Below are positions 1-7,601 of a DNA stretch of 40,541 nucleotides, piece after piece; within the stretch, counting starts at the first letter, position 1, and each line of letters begins with the position of its first letter. The notes below the pieces were generated by a model. That model was not told the DNA's origin. It saw nothing but the letters and a program-made list of their open reading frames with translations, and searched no databases. The DNA lies in the NCBI GenBank assembly GCA_947259925.1, contig CAMYOG010000045.1, forward strand, positions 1-40,541, in the 5' to 3' direction. The position numbers and the translations under genes were made by a program. This DNA is from Thermoanaerobaculia bacterium (GTDB lineage Bacteria; Acidobacteriota; Thermoanaerobaculia; Multivoradales; JAHEKO01).

Positions 1-1487
1 GTGCGGATCCGGTTGGCGCGGATGTACTCGACCGCCGGCACCATCTGGCCGACCCGGAAGAAGTTCGGCCAGGCGAGCTCCTCCTGGCGGAGGAGCTGGT
101 CGTCCCGGCCGTCTCGGGTCAGGTCGTCGAACGCCGCCGCCGCTTCGGCCCAGAGGATCAGGCTGAGCGGATCGATCGGGTAGCTGTCGGGTAGCTCGAT
201 CGGCACCAGCTCGAAGCCGAGGGCTCGAAGCTGGTCGACGGTGGCCAGGTCGAACTTCCGCCATTCGCGCAGGGCGGGGTGGCGCTCTTCGTCCTCGACC
301 CCTTCGGTCCGATCGCGCTCGAACTGCGAGGCGATATAGCCGATCTTGAGGTCGCCCGGTTCGCGGCCGCCGGTCAGGTCACCGCCTCGCCACTCGAACG
401 GCCTCGAGCGCGCGCTCGAATCGTTCGGATCGGCGCCGTGGATGGCCTGGAAGACGAGCGCGCAGTCGGCTACCGAGCGGGCGATCGGCCCGATCTTGTC
501 CATGCTCCACGACAGCGCCATCGTGCCGTGGCGACTGACCCTCCCGAAGGTCGGCCGGAGGCCGGTCGCGCCGCAGCGGGTGCAGGGCGAGACGATGCTG
601 CCCCAGGTCTCGGTACCGATCGAGAAGCCGACCAGCCCCGCCGCGGTCGCCGACGCCGATCCCGCGGACGAGCCGCTCGAGCCCTGCTCGGTGTTCCACG
701 GGTTCTTGGTGGTGGCGTCGTACCAGACGTCGCCCCAGGCGAGCGCACCGACCGAGGTCTTGCCGACCAGTACGGCTCCTGCCTGCTCGAGCTTGCGCGC
801 CACGGTCGAGTGGTCGGGCCGGACCTGCTCGCGGAAGGGCGTCGCGCCCCACGTCGTCCGATACCCAGGCACCGCGAGGATGTCCTTGGCGCCCCAGGGG
901 ATGCCGTGCAGCGGGCCGCGATCGTCACCGGCCGCGAGCTCACGATCGGCGCGCGTGGCCTGCTCGAACGCCAGCTCGTCGGTGCGGCTGATGACGCAGC
1001 GGAGGACGGGGTCGTAGCGCTCGATCCGATCGAGGTAGAGACGCGTCAGCTCGACCGAGGAGAGCTGGCGCTGTCTCAGGAGCCGCGACAGATCGGCGAT
1101 GCCGGCAAACGCCATCTCGGTGGAGTCGAGGCTGCCGCTCGCCTGCGAGCGCGGCTCGCTCGGTGCGCCGGCGTCGGGCGGCGATTCGGCGAGATCTCCG
1201 CCCGGGTCGAACCGCAGCGCCGGTGATACCGAGTTGTCGATCTCGATCGCGCGCAGCTCGGCCAGACCCGCGACCAGCCCGTCCATCCTGCCGAGCATCA
1301 GCTCGCGTTTCTCGGGCGTCAGCTCGAGACCGGAGATCCACTCGGCCCGGCGGATCATCTCCGGGGTCACGGTGCCGGTCTCCCCGGACAGCGCCACCAG
1401 GGCGCGGGCGAAGGTGGCGCCCACGCCGGTCGCCGCGAGCGCTTGCAGAAGCCGACGTCTGCTCCGATCGATCGGATCGCGAGTCAT
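1..1487 (-). CDS. Amidase signature family enzyme, Tat-exported, 3' end beyond window
   Basis: Amidohydrolase of the amidase signature (AS) family, which hydrolyses amide bonds with a Ser-cisSer-Lys triad. The first 495 codons are in the window and the C-terminus lies beyond the left edge. The N-terminus reads RSRRRLLQ followed by a short hydrophobic stretch, a twin-arginine-type signal, so I infer a periplasmic or surface enzyme. The triad is visible: Lys in GIPWGAKDIL, the Gly/Ser-rich loop EQGSSGSSAGSA, and the nucleophile Ser in SIGTETWGSI. The sequence TETWGS departs from the usual TDTGGS. The ATG at 1487 overlaps the stop of the upstream gene as ATGA, so the two are translationally coupled. 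AS enzymes act on many substrates (peptide amides, nitrile-derived amides, Glu-tRNA), and the exported location argues against GatA. Family call is firm; substrate unknown. Confidence 0.9.
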   Translation of the reverse strand, partial: MTRDPIDRSRRRLLQALAATGVGATFARALVALSGETGTVTPEMIRRAEWISGLELTPEKRELMLGRMDGLVAGLAELRAIEIDNSVSPALRFDPGGDLAESPPDAGAPSEPRSQASGSLDSTEMAFAGIADLSRLLRQRQLSSVELTRLYLDRIERYDPVLRCVISRTDELAFEQATRADRELAAGDDRGPLHGIPWGAKDILAVPGYRTTWGATPFREQVRPDHSTVARKLEQAGAVLVGKTSVGALAWGDVWYDATTKNPWNTEQGSSGSSAGSASATAAGLVGFSIGTETWGSIVSPCTRCGATGLRPTFGRVSRHGTMALSWSMDKIGPIARSVADCALVFQAIHGADPNDSSARSRPFEWRGGDLTGGREPGDLKIGYIASQFERDRTEGVEDEERHPALREWRKFDLATVDQLRALGFELVPIELPDSYPIDPLSLILWAEAAAAFDDLTRDGRDDQLLRQEELAWPNFFRVGQMVPAVEYIRANRIR

Positions 1488-2002
1488 CGGCCGGGAGCGG
1501 CGCCGGGGACCCAGACTTCGTGCAGATGGAGCCACTCGAGCCTGTTGGGGGCCTCCGGATTCGGACCGAACAGGACCGAGCTGAGGCGGCCGACCGTCGC
1601 CGCTCCTCGATCGTGCCACTCCTCGTAGCTCGCCAACGCCAGGCCGCCACCCTGCTGATGGAAACGGTAGTTCTCGATCCGGATCTTGCCCGGGCTGTCG
1701 CGCCAGCGTCCGTGCGCACTTCGGATCGCGTCGACGATCGGACCGCGCTCGATCACGGCCCCGTCGGGGTCGATGATCACGAAGCTCGGCGCGATCACGT
1801 CGCCGAACCGGCTGAACGCCCCTTCCGTGTTCGGCAGCTCGGCGTTCGACCACTCCTCGAGGAACCGGTGGAGCTCGACGATCTCGGCCTCACAACGCTC
1901 CTCGAGCGATCTGTCGTCGGCCGAGCGCAGCGGCGCGGCGAGCGGCAGGAGTAGCACCAGGGCGGCGAGCGCCGGTCGAATCAGGGATCTGCTGGCCCGC
2001 AC
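1484..2002 (-). CDS. Exported NTF2-like (DUF4440/SnoaL-type) protein
   Basis: Small protein of about 172 residues: a signal peptide (Arg-rich start, then ALAALVLLLPLAAPLRSA) followed by one alpha+beta domain. The pattern LHRFLEEWSNAELPNTEGAFSRFGDVIAPSF, then DGAVIERGPIVDAIRSAHG and a late LSSVLFGPN strand, resembles NTF2-like DUF4440 proteins. These have diverse catalytic or ligand-binding roles, so no function can be assigned. The reading frame stays open further upstream, but that part is antisense to the TSUP gene. I chose GTG at 2002 because GAGAAG lies 12 bases before it; GTG at 2020 (six more residues) is the alternative. Its TGA overlaps the amidase ATG, so the two probably form an operon. 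Confidence 0.75.
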   Translation of the reverse strand: MRASRSLIRPALAALVLLLPLAAPLRSADDRSLEERCEAEIVELHRFLEEWSNAELPNTEGAFSRFGDVIAPSFVIIDPDGAVIERGPIVDAIRSAHGRWRDSPGKIRIENYRFHQQGGGLALASYEEWHDRGAATVGRLSSVLFGPNPEAPNRLEWLHLHEVWVPGAAPGR

Positions 2003-2009
2003 GACGCGG

Positions 2010-2015
2010 TATCTT
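2010..2015 (+). promoter_or_regulatory. Candidate -10 element (TATCTT) for the TSUP gene
   Basis: TATCTT followed by eight bases and then the GTG start at 2024. No -35 or Shine-Dalgarno is evident. A leaderless start is possible. Confidence 0.4.
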
Positions 2016-2023
2016 CTCACACG

Positions 2024-2788
2024 GTGACGATGACCTGGATCCACTACCTGGCGCTGATCGCCGCCGGATTTGGTGCTGGCTACATCAACACCCTCGCCGG
2101 CAGCGGCTCGCTCCTGACCCTGCCGTTGCTGATCTTTCTCGGCCTGCCGGCGCCGGTGGCCAACGGCACCAATCGGGTGGCGATCCTGCTCCAGAACGTC
2201 GTCGGCGTGAGCTCGTTTCACCGCCGTGAGGTGCTCGATTTCCGAGCCGGTGCCTGGCTCGCGGTGCCGGCCATCCTCGGCTCGCTAGCCGGAGCGCGCA
2301 TCGCGGTGGAGCTGAACGAGGCGGTGATGCGGACGACGATCGGCGTCCTGATGCTGGTCATGGCCGGAGTGATCGTCGTGCGGCCGAAGCGCTGGCTGGA
2401 GGGGCGTGAGGACCACCATCAGGGTCGCCCGACCTGGCCGCAGTTCCTGGCCTTCTTCGCCGTCGGCGCCTACGGCGGCTTCATCCAGGCGGGTGTGGGG
2501 ATCTTTCTGCTCGCCGGCCTGGTGCTTGGCGCCGGCTTCGACCTGGTGCGCGCCAACGCGGTCAAGGTCTTCATCGTCCTCTGTTTCACCGTCTTCGCGC
2601 TCGGCGTCTTCGTCCTTCACGATCAGGTGCGCTGGGACCTCGGGCTGGTGCTTGCGCTCGGCAACATGGCAGGCGCGTGGGTGGCGGCGCGGATGGCGGT
2701 GGAGCGGGGTACCAGGTTCGTCCGCTGGGTGCTCGTGGCCGTGGTCGTGGCGTCGGGAATCGCGCTTCTGCTCGGGGTCGGGCGCTAG
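2024..2788 (+). CDS. TSUP family sulfite/organosulfonate exporter (TauE/SafE-like)
   Basis: Integral membrane protein of 254 residues with about eight hydrophobic segments. The N-terminal pattern AAGFGAGYINTLAGSGSLLTLPLL followed by LGLPAPVANGTNRVAILLQNVVG is the first conserved repeat of the TauE/SafE (TSUP) family. The second repeat begins FFAVGAYGGFIQAGVGIFLLAG. Such proteins move sulfite, sulfoacetate or related anions across the inner membrane; the substrate cannot be read from sequence. Start is GTG 2024 or ATG 2030, two codons apart. A TATCTT hexamer ends eight bases before the GTG and no Shine-Dalgarno is visible. It is divergent from the NTF2-like gene with only 21 bases between, so their promoters overlap. 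Confidence 0.9.
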   Translation: MTMTWIHYLALIAAGFGAGYINTLAGSGSLLTLPLLIFLGLPAPVANGTNRVAILLQNVVGVSSFHRREVLDFRAGAWLAVPAILGSLAGARIAVELNEAVMRTTIGVLMLVMAGVIVVRPKRWLEGREDHHQGRPTWPQFLAFFAVGAYGGFIQAGVGIFLLAGLVLGAGFDLVRANAVKVFIVLCFTVFALGVFVLHDQVRWDLGLVLALGNMAGAWVAARMAVERGTRFVRWVLVAVVVASGIALLLGVGR

Positions 2789-2810
2789 GGCGAGGCCGCG
2801 AGATCGCGTG

Positions 2811-2816
2811 TAGAAT
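2811..2816 (+). promoter_or_regulatory. Candidate -10 element (TAGAAT) for efp
   Basis: TAGAAT in a GC-rich gap 40 bases before the efp start. No convincing -35 lies 16-18 bases upstream. Predicts a short leader carrying the GAGGAG site at 2841-2846. Confidence 0.35.
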
Positions 2817-2856
2817 CGGTGCCGCAGGGGTGAAACGCTAGAGGAGTTGTTGCACC

Positions 2857-3423
2857 ATGGGATCCATTGACGCGAACGCCTGCCGGTCGGGCACCAAACT
2901 ACTGCACGAGGGCGAGCTCTACACGGTCCTCGAGCGGGCGCATCACAAGCCGGGCAAGGGCGGCGCGTTCGTCCGCTTCAAGCTCAAGGGGATCGTCACC
3001 GGCAAGGTGATCGACCACACGGTCCGGGCCGGCACCAAGATGGAGTCGGCGGACGTCACCGTCCAGACGATGCAGTATCTGTACAAGGAAGCCGACGCCT
3101 TCGTCTTCATGGATAACGAGACCTACGAACAGCACCACGTCAGCGGCGACCTGATGGGTGACGCCGCCAACTACCTGACCGAGAACGCGGAGGCCGACGT
3201 CACCATGTACGAGGGCAACGCGATCGGCGTGCAGCTACCGCAGAAGATGGTCTTCGAGGTGACCGACACGATCGAGAACCCCGCCAAGGGGAACACGGCC
3301 ACCAACCACACCAAGGACGCGACGATCGAGACCGGCCTGGTGGTGCAGGTACCCCTGTTCATCAAGACCGGTGAGAAGATCCGCGTCTCGACCGAAGACG
3401 GCAAGTACGTCGAGCGCGCCTAA
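2857..3423 (+). CDS. efp: Elongation factor P
   Basis: Translation elongation factor P, which binds between the P and E sites and relieves stalling at polyproline. At 188 residues it has the usual length. The N-terminal KOW-like domain carries HHKPGKGGAF, with Lys34 at the tip position that is beta-lysylated in the EpmA-type systems; the rhamnosylated type has Arg at this tip. No modifying enzyme is in the window. The two OB domains follow, with the conserved DVTVQTMQYLYKEAD and a C-terminal GEKIRVSTEDGKYVERA. A good Shine-Dalgarno AGAGGAG sits about ten bases before the ATG. Relevant locally, since the protein at 8467-10317 is extremely proline rich and would be a natural EF-P client (inference). 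Confidence 0.97.
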   Translation: MGSIDANACRSGTKLLHEGELYTVLERAHHKPGKGGAFVRFKLKGIVTGKVIDHTVRAGTKMESADVTVQTMQYLYKEADAFVFMDNETYEQHHVSGDLMGDAANYLTENAEADVTMYEGNAIGVQLPQKMVFEVTDTIENPAKGNTATNHTKDATIETGLVVQVPLFIKTGEKIRVSTEDGKYVERA

Positions 3424-3467
3424 GCCAACACGTGCTTTCCGCCGCGCGAGTCCCGGGGTCGGGTGGG

Positions 3468-3588
3468 GGCGTCCCTCGCCCACCTCGAGGGTGGGAGAGG
3501 GATCGAGGGTGAGGGGGGTGATCCGACAGAGCGGCGTCCCTCGCCCACCTCGAGGGTGGGAGAGGAAGCGAGGGTGAGGGGGCGATCC
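3468..3588. repeat. Two tandem REP-like hairpin repeats between convergent genes
   Basis: Two imperfect direct copies of about 54 bases, starting at 3468 and 3533 (period 65). They share their first 33 bases exactly, then differ in a 3-base stretch. Each contains an inverted repeat CCCACC-TCGAG-GGTGGG flanked by CCCTCG and GAGAGGG, so each folds into a hairpin. Read on the minus strand they resemble the widespread REP-type consensus CCCTCACCC...CTCTCCC...GGGCGAGGGA. They sit between the 3' ends of efp and the aldehyde dehydrogenase gene, where they could end transcription from both sides. Confidence 0.7.
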
Positions 3589-3590
3589 AA

Positions 3591-5321
3591 CTACCCCCGG
3601 ATCGCTGCCAGCACCACCGGCGGCACGGCCCGCAGCCCGGGGCTCGCCTCCAGCTGCGTCAGCCGCTCGCCCACCAGGTGGCCGCGCTTGTGGGTGACGA
3701 ACCAGGCCGGCTTCGGAAAGACACGGAACGGTCCCTCGATGACGCTCTTCTCGGGCCGGTCGAAGAGGAGCGCGTTGTGGACGACACCTATGCCGCTCTG
3801 GATGTCGCCGAGGGTGTGGCCGGGGTAGGCCCCCCAGGTGGTCGTGCCGAGGCCGTAGCTCAGGGCGGGCCAGTGGTTGATCGCCACCGAGCCGTACCTC
3901 AGCTCCTCGACCGCCTGGTCGAGGGTGTCTCCCAGCTGGCGTTCGGTCTTCGGGTGAACGACGATGCCGGCGTTGAGCGTGCCGTGGAGCCTCTCGTTGC
4001 AGAACTCGACCGCTCGCCGGAGGAACTCGGCCGCATCGGTACCACCCAGGGCGGTCTCGCCGGTGATCGGGCAGAACGACTCGCTCCGGTAGGCGGGGAG
4101 GTCGCCGGCCGCTGCGTCGAGGTCGGCCATCAGCGCCGGCGGTAGCACTCCGGGGCGGCGGCGGCCGATCACTTCGCTGCCCGGGTGGGCGGCGAGGAAA
4201 TGGTCGTAGCGATCTTCAGCACCCGGATAGTACGCGGGCCGCGGTGGCAGGGAGCGCAGAACGGTGCGCAGGGAGTCCATGAACGCCTGACGCTGCGGCC
4301 AGTGCCGACTGGTGATGATCACCTTGCAGGCGTTGCAGTTGTAGCCACCGTTCTGGAACATCTGGGTGGCGATGCTCTCGGCGTGGAAGCGCAGATCGGC
4401 GCGACTCCAGTCGCCGGGCACCAGGATGACCGGACTAACGTTGCCCAGCTCGCTGGTGATCCGCTTGTCGATCAGGGGTTGATTCCGGGCCTTGCGGGCG
4501 GCGCCCTGCTCACCTGGACCGAAGACGATCGCGTCGTGGCTGCGCTCGCTGCCGGTGATGTGGATCTCGTCGATCGCCGGGTGGGCGACCAGATGCGCGC
4601 CCACCTCGGCGCCGCCGTAAACCACCCGGAAGAAGCCGTCGCGCACCAGTGCCGAGAACGCGTCTTCGATGAACGGCCCCAGATACTCGTTGACCGGGTT
4701 CAGCTTGAGCACCACGACCTGGCCTTCGGCGAACAGCTTGTGGACCGCGTCGAGCGGTCCGATGCTGGCGACGTTGCCGGCGCCCAGCACCAGGGCGACC
4801 TTGCCCCGCGGCGTCGGCTCCCGGTAGAAGGCGGCGGTGTTGTCGTGCAGGGTGTCGGGCGTGACGCCGCTCTGCATCCAGACTTCGGCCTCGAAACCGC
4901 CGTACAGGAGGCGATCGATCAGGTCGCCCGGGAAGACCCGGACCGCCAGCTGACCGTTGGCGCGGACCCGCACGTCGTCCTGCTCGATCGGCACCCTGCC
5001 GGTATCGCGAAGCGACTCCAGAGTTGCGGTCAGCAGGCGCAGCATGCGCAGCGTGACGTAGGGGCCACCCAGCCACTCCTCGCCGGCCGCGGTGCTCGCG
5101 AACGGTACGCCCTCGGCGGCGGTGGCCGCCTCTACCTGACCGCGCGCCACCCGCAGCGTTCCTTCGCTCAGGCTGTGCAGATAGTCGATGCGGCGCTCGA
5201 TGGCGAGCTCGGCCCACCGCTGGCTCTGGTCGGCGAGCTCGGAGACCGCGGCGTCGAGCTCGCCCCGCGAGCTCTCCGGAAGGTGTCCGACCGTCGGCCG
5301 CGCCTTGGAGTGGACCGCCAT
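3591..5321 (-). CDS. Aldehyde dehydrogenase superfamily protein
   Basis: Protein of 576 residues, longer than the usual 480-500 of NAD(P)-dependent aldehyde dehydrogenases because of an extended N-terminus. Recognisable parts: a Rossmann segment with VALVLGAGNVASIGPLDAVHK (about 175-195), the strand DEIHITGSER (251-260), the general-base Glu291 in TSELGNVSPVIL, and candidate catalytic Cys329 or Cys332 in GGYNCNACKV. The classical PWNFP motif is absent, and GAGNVASIGP stands in its place, which recalls acyl-CoA reductase-like branches of the superfamily. Substrate unknown. Divergent from the TPR gene at 5358 with just 36 bases between. TATACT (minus strand, 5330-5335) lies eight bases before the ATG. 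Confidence 0.85.
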   Translation of the reverse strand: MAVHSKARPTVGHLPESSRGELDAAVSELADQSQRWAELAIERRIDYLHSLSEGTLRVARGQVEAATAAEGVPFASTAAGEEWLGGPYVTLRMLRLLTATLESLRDTGRVPIEQDDVRVRANGQLAVRVFPGDLIDRLLYGGFEAEVWMQSGVTPDTLHDNTAAFYREPTPRGKVALVLGAGNVASIGPLDAVHKLFAEGQVVVLKLNPVNEYLGPFIEDAFSALVRDGFFRVVYGGAEVGAHLVAHPAIDEIHITGSERSHDAIVFGPGEQGAARKARNQPLIDKRITSELGNVSPVILVPGDWSRADLRFHAESIATQMFQNGGYNCNACKVIITSRHWPQRQAFMDSLRTVLRSLPPRPAYYPGAEDRYDHFLAAHPGSEVIGRRRPGVLPPALMADLDAAAGDLPAYRSESFCPITGETALGGTDAAEFLRRAVEFCNERLHGTLNAGIVVHPKTERQLGDTLDQAVEELRYGSVAINHWPALSYGLGTTTWGAYPGHTLGDIQSGIGVVHNALLFDRPEKSVIEGPFRVFPKPAWFVTHKRGHLVGERLTQLEASPGLRAVPPVVLAAIRG

Positions 5322-5329
5322 TCCGCTAC

Positions 5330-5335
5330 AGTATA
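5330..5335 (-). promoter_or_regulatory. Candidate -10 element (TATACT) for the aldehyde dehydrogenase gene
   Basis: TATACT is five of six to the sigma-70 -10 consensus and lies eight bases before the ATG at 5321. There is no Shine-Dalgarno, and no room for a leader if transcription starts seven bases downstream. Confidence 0.5.
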
Positions 5336-5345
5336 CGGGCAGCGG

Positions 5346-5351
5346 TAGGAT
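5346..5351 (+). promoter_or_regulatory. Candidate -10 element (TAGGAT) for the TPR gene at 5358
   Basis: TAGGAT followed by six bases and ATG; no Shine-Dalgarno in between. It faces the divergent TATACT element 10 bases away. Confidence 0.45.
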
Positions 5352-5357
5352 CCGGGC

Positions 5358-6308
5358 ATGACTCGTCGCCCGTTCGCGTCGCCCCTCGCCGTCTCCCTCC
5401 TCTGCCTGTCGATCTCCCTCGGCTCGCTCGGCGCCGGCCGTGCGAGCGGAGACGAGGCTCGCGAGGTGGAAGCGACCTCCCTCCTGGGGCGTGCCCTCGT
5501 CCGTCCCGATCTCCCGGCCGAGTTCGAGCAGCGGCAGACGGCGCTCCTGGCAGAAGCCGAGCGCGCTCTCGCCGTCGCCCCGGGCGACCCGGACGCTGCG
5601 ATCTGGGTGGGTCGCCGGACCGCGTACCTCGGGCGCTACCGCGAGGCGATCGCCATCTACTCACGAGCCCTGGAGCGCCACCCGGACCATGCCAAGCTCT
5701 ACCGGCATCGCGGCCACCGCTACATCTCGATCCGTCGGCTCGACGACGCGATCGCCGACCTGGAGCGGGCCGCGGAGTTGATCGAGGGCGTGCCCGACGA
5801 GATCGAGCCCGACGGTCTGCCGAACGACCGGGGGATTCCGACCAGTACCTCCCACACCAACATCTGGTACCACCTCGGTCTCGCCTACTACCTGAAGGGA
5901 GAGTTCACTCGGGCCGCTGAGGCCTATCGAGCCTGCCGAAGCTTCTCCACGAACCCGGACATGTCGGTGGCCGCGTCGTACTGGCTCTATCTATCGCTCC
6001 GGCGCTCGGGCGAGCACGCGGCGGCCTCGACCGTGCTCGAGCCGATCGCCCCCGACCTGGAGATCATCGAGAACGACGACTACTACTACCTGCTCAGGGC
6101 GTACGCCGGGAAAGGCCGCGAGCTCGGCGAGCTGCTCGATGCGGAGCAGGGGACGGTCGCCTCGGCCACGCGAGCGTACGGTGTCGGCGCCTGGCATCTG
6201 CTCGAAGGCGATGTGGAGCGAGCGCGCTCGATCTTCGAGCGGATCGTCGACGGAGACGCCTGGGCCGCCTTCGGCTACATCGCGGCGGAGGCCGAGCTCA
6301 GCCGCTAA
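5358..6308 (+). CDS. Exported tetratricopeptide repeat protein
   Basis: Protein of 315 residues with a signal peptide (MTRRPFASPLAVSLLCLSIS, cleavage probably near RASG-DE) and helical repeats after it. Clear TPR units: AAIWVGRRTAYLGRYREAIA with ALERHPDHAKLYRHRGHRY (about 77-125), and IWYHLGLAYYLKGEFTRAAE (about 171-200). A probable further unit runs through YWLYLSLRRSGEHAAAS. TPR arrays are protein-binding scaffolds; nothing shows the partner. The ATG at 5358 is preceded by TAGGAT at a six-base gap. Transcription runs toward the hairpin at 6323-6346. Confidence 0.85.
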   Translation: MTRRPFASPLAVSLLCLSISLGSLGAGRASGDEAREVEATSLLGRALVRPDLPAEFEQRQTALLAEAERALAVAPGDPDAAIWVGRRTAYLGRYREAIAIYSRALERHPDHAKLYRHRGHRYISIRRLDDAIADLERAAELIEGVPDEIEPDGLPNDRGIPTSTSHTNIWYHLGLAYYLKGEFTRAAEAYRACRSFSTNPDMSVAASYWLYLSLRRSGEHAAASTVLEPIAPDLEIIENDDYYYLLRAYAGKGRELGELLDAEQGTVASATRAYGVGAWHLLEGDVERARSIFERIVDGDAWAAFGYIAAEAELSR

Positions 6309-6734
6309 GCGGACAGGCGGGTGCCGGCCGCGTTTCGGCGGCCGGCGGGGGGGAAAGGTATTGAAGGTGATTCTGGCTGGACTTGCTGTCCGAGGAATCC
6401 GGACAAGGTAAGCTCGTTTTTCGTTCGAGCCGTAGGCGACTGCTCTAGCTCACTCGCGACTCGGTAACTCGAATAAGCAACAACCGTGCCAGGGGCGCAG
6501 CCTGGCGCGCCTCAGATCGAGCCTCACCCCGGGGGAGGGCTCGATCCGCCGCAATGTCGATCGGATAATCCGTGCGCTGACAACAATTCCGGCGAGCGAC
6601 CGGCTAGCGGGACAGGCCTTGTGAGAGCAGTCGCGATGCGGCCCGACGCCCCGGTTCTTGTTGTCTCGAGTTCAATAAACCGGGGATTCCCGCCGTAGTC
6701 GGCCGCTTTTTGTTGCGCGAGGTGAAAATAAGTG
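6309..6734. other. 426-base non-coding convergent gap with several hairpins
   Basis: No credible gene. A 70-codon GTG frame at 6486-6698 lacks a ribosome site and has unconvincing composition. Base composition is visibly more AT-rich than the neighbourhood. Besides the hairpin at 6323-6346 it holds GTCCG/CGGAC near 6388-6405, GCCAGG/CCTGGC (6488-6493 with 6501-6506), GATCGAGCC/GGCTCGATC (6515-6523 with 6538-6546, perfect 9 bp), and CCCCGGTT/AACCGGGG (6649-6656 with 6678-6685, perfect 8 bp). The last is followed by GCCG-TAGT-CGGC and a TTTTT run near 6707-6711. ACTCG occurs three times at 6453, 6460 and 6468. It may encode a structured RNA; I recognise no known class (not tmRNA, rnpB, SRP or 6S by their hallmark motifs). 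Confidence 0.5.
6323..6346 (+). terminator. Perfect 9-bp hairpin after the TPR gene
   Basis: GCCGGCCGC and GCGGCCGGC pair perfectly around a six-base loop (GTTTCG), 14 bases after the TPR stop codon. The downstream tract is G-rich, not T-rich, so it is not a classical intrinsic terminator. It is palindromic and could act on either strand. Confidence 0.5.
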
Positions 6735-7496
6735 TCAGCCGGCCGACCCGGCCTGCTCGTCGAGATCGAGCGCCATCGCCTCGTCCTCGGCGTCCAAGGT
6801 CTGATCGCGCCGCGCCGCGAGGAACTCGCGCAGCCGCTCGGCCGTCTCGCTCGAGACGTTGACGAACCTGACGCCGATCCCGGTGACGTTCTCGACTTCG
6901 GGAGCGGCGTGGCGGATCACCTCGCCGCTCACGGTCAGCGGCCGCGGATCCCCTGGCAGCTCCATGGTCAGGTCGACGCCGGCGCCGATTGGGAGCGTCG
7001 GCGCGCCGGTCAGGAGCATGCCGGTCTCGGACATGTTGGCGGTCTGACCCACCCGCTGGATGACGCCCTCCTCGAGGTGGGCTTCGATCTGCACCACAAT
7101 CCTGGTGGCGGCACGAACGGCCACGCCGAGCGACTGTGAGATCTGCGACTGGATCTCGGCGGTCTCCACCGATGCCGGCATCACGGTCACCGAATCGTCG
7201 AGGCTGGTGCTGGCCGGATCGGCTACCGACTCGTCTCGCGCGAGGACGATGACGGAAGACCCGGCGCAGGGACAGTCGATCGTGCGCACGGCGGCGAGGA
7301 AGTCGGGAAGGTCGAGATCGGGCAGCGGCGCCTGTAACAGGATCAGGTCGTAGCGGAGGTTGCCGACCAGGATCAGCGCGCCAGCGCCCGAGGGCACGCG
7401 GTTCACCTCGAACGAGGATCGCTCTAGAGGTCCCGCGACTTTTTCGTAGAGAGCTCGGTCATTTACGACCGCGAGAATTCGCTGGCTCTGTCTCAT
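6735..7496 (-). CDS. Degenerate receiver-PilZ domain protein
   Basis: Protein of 253 residues with two domains. Residues 1-125 follow a response-regulator receiver pattern (RILAVVNDRALYEKVAGPLE, then RYDLILLQAPLPDLDLPDFLAAVR), but the phospho-acceptor Asp position reads Gln (LLQAPLPD). Phosphorylation there is therefore unlikely. Residues 128-230 are a PilZ domain with the NMSETGM signature (D/N-x-S-x-x-G) and a VTGIGVRFVNVS strand. The upstream Arg cluster is only partly of the RxxxR form used to grip cyclic di-GMP. Receiver-PilZ hybrids in deltaproteobacteria and relatives tie to motility or surface functions. An acidic tail ends the protein. Divergent from the PhzF gene, with 105 bases between. 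Confidence 0.85.
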   Translation of the reverse strand: MRQSQRILAVVNDRALYEKVAGPLERSSFEVNRVPSGAGALILVGNLRYDLILLQAPLPDLDLPDFLAAVRTIDCPCAGSSVIVLARDESVADPASTSLDDSVTVMPASVETAEIQSQISQSLGVAVRAATRIVVQIEAHLEEGVIQRVGQTANMSETGMLLTGAPTLPIGAGVDLTMELPGDPRPLTVSGEVIRHAAPEVENVTGIGVRFVNVSSETAERLREFLAARRDQTLDAEDEAMALDLDEQAGSAG

Positions 7497-7601
7497 GTAG
7501 TACGCGTCTCACGTAAGATGACTCCGCCCTGAAAGCAGACTAGGTGGAGCGACCCGGACGAGCTATTAAGAAAGTCACATGATTCCTGTGGAGTCGGAGC
7601 G

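Noticed and set aside
3468..3588. CRISPR array
   Set aside because: Only two copies, hairpin-forming, with no spacer-repeat pattern and no cas genes.
6473..6494. Sigma-54-like promoter on the minus strand (TGGCAC followed by TGCTT)
   Set aside because: The GG and GC dinucleotides are one base too close; sigma-54 is strict on this spacing, and no activator or gene lies downstream.
6486..6698. 70-codon GTG frame in the convergent gap
   Set aside because: No ribosome site and it crosses strong hairpins; composition unlike the true proteins.
6309..6734. tmRNA, RNase P RNA, SRP RNA or 6S RNA
   Set aside because: None of their hallmark conserved motifs was found on either strand.
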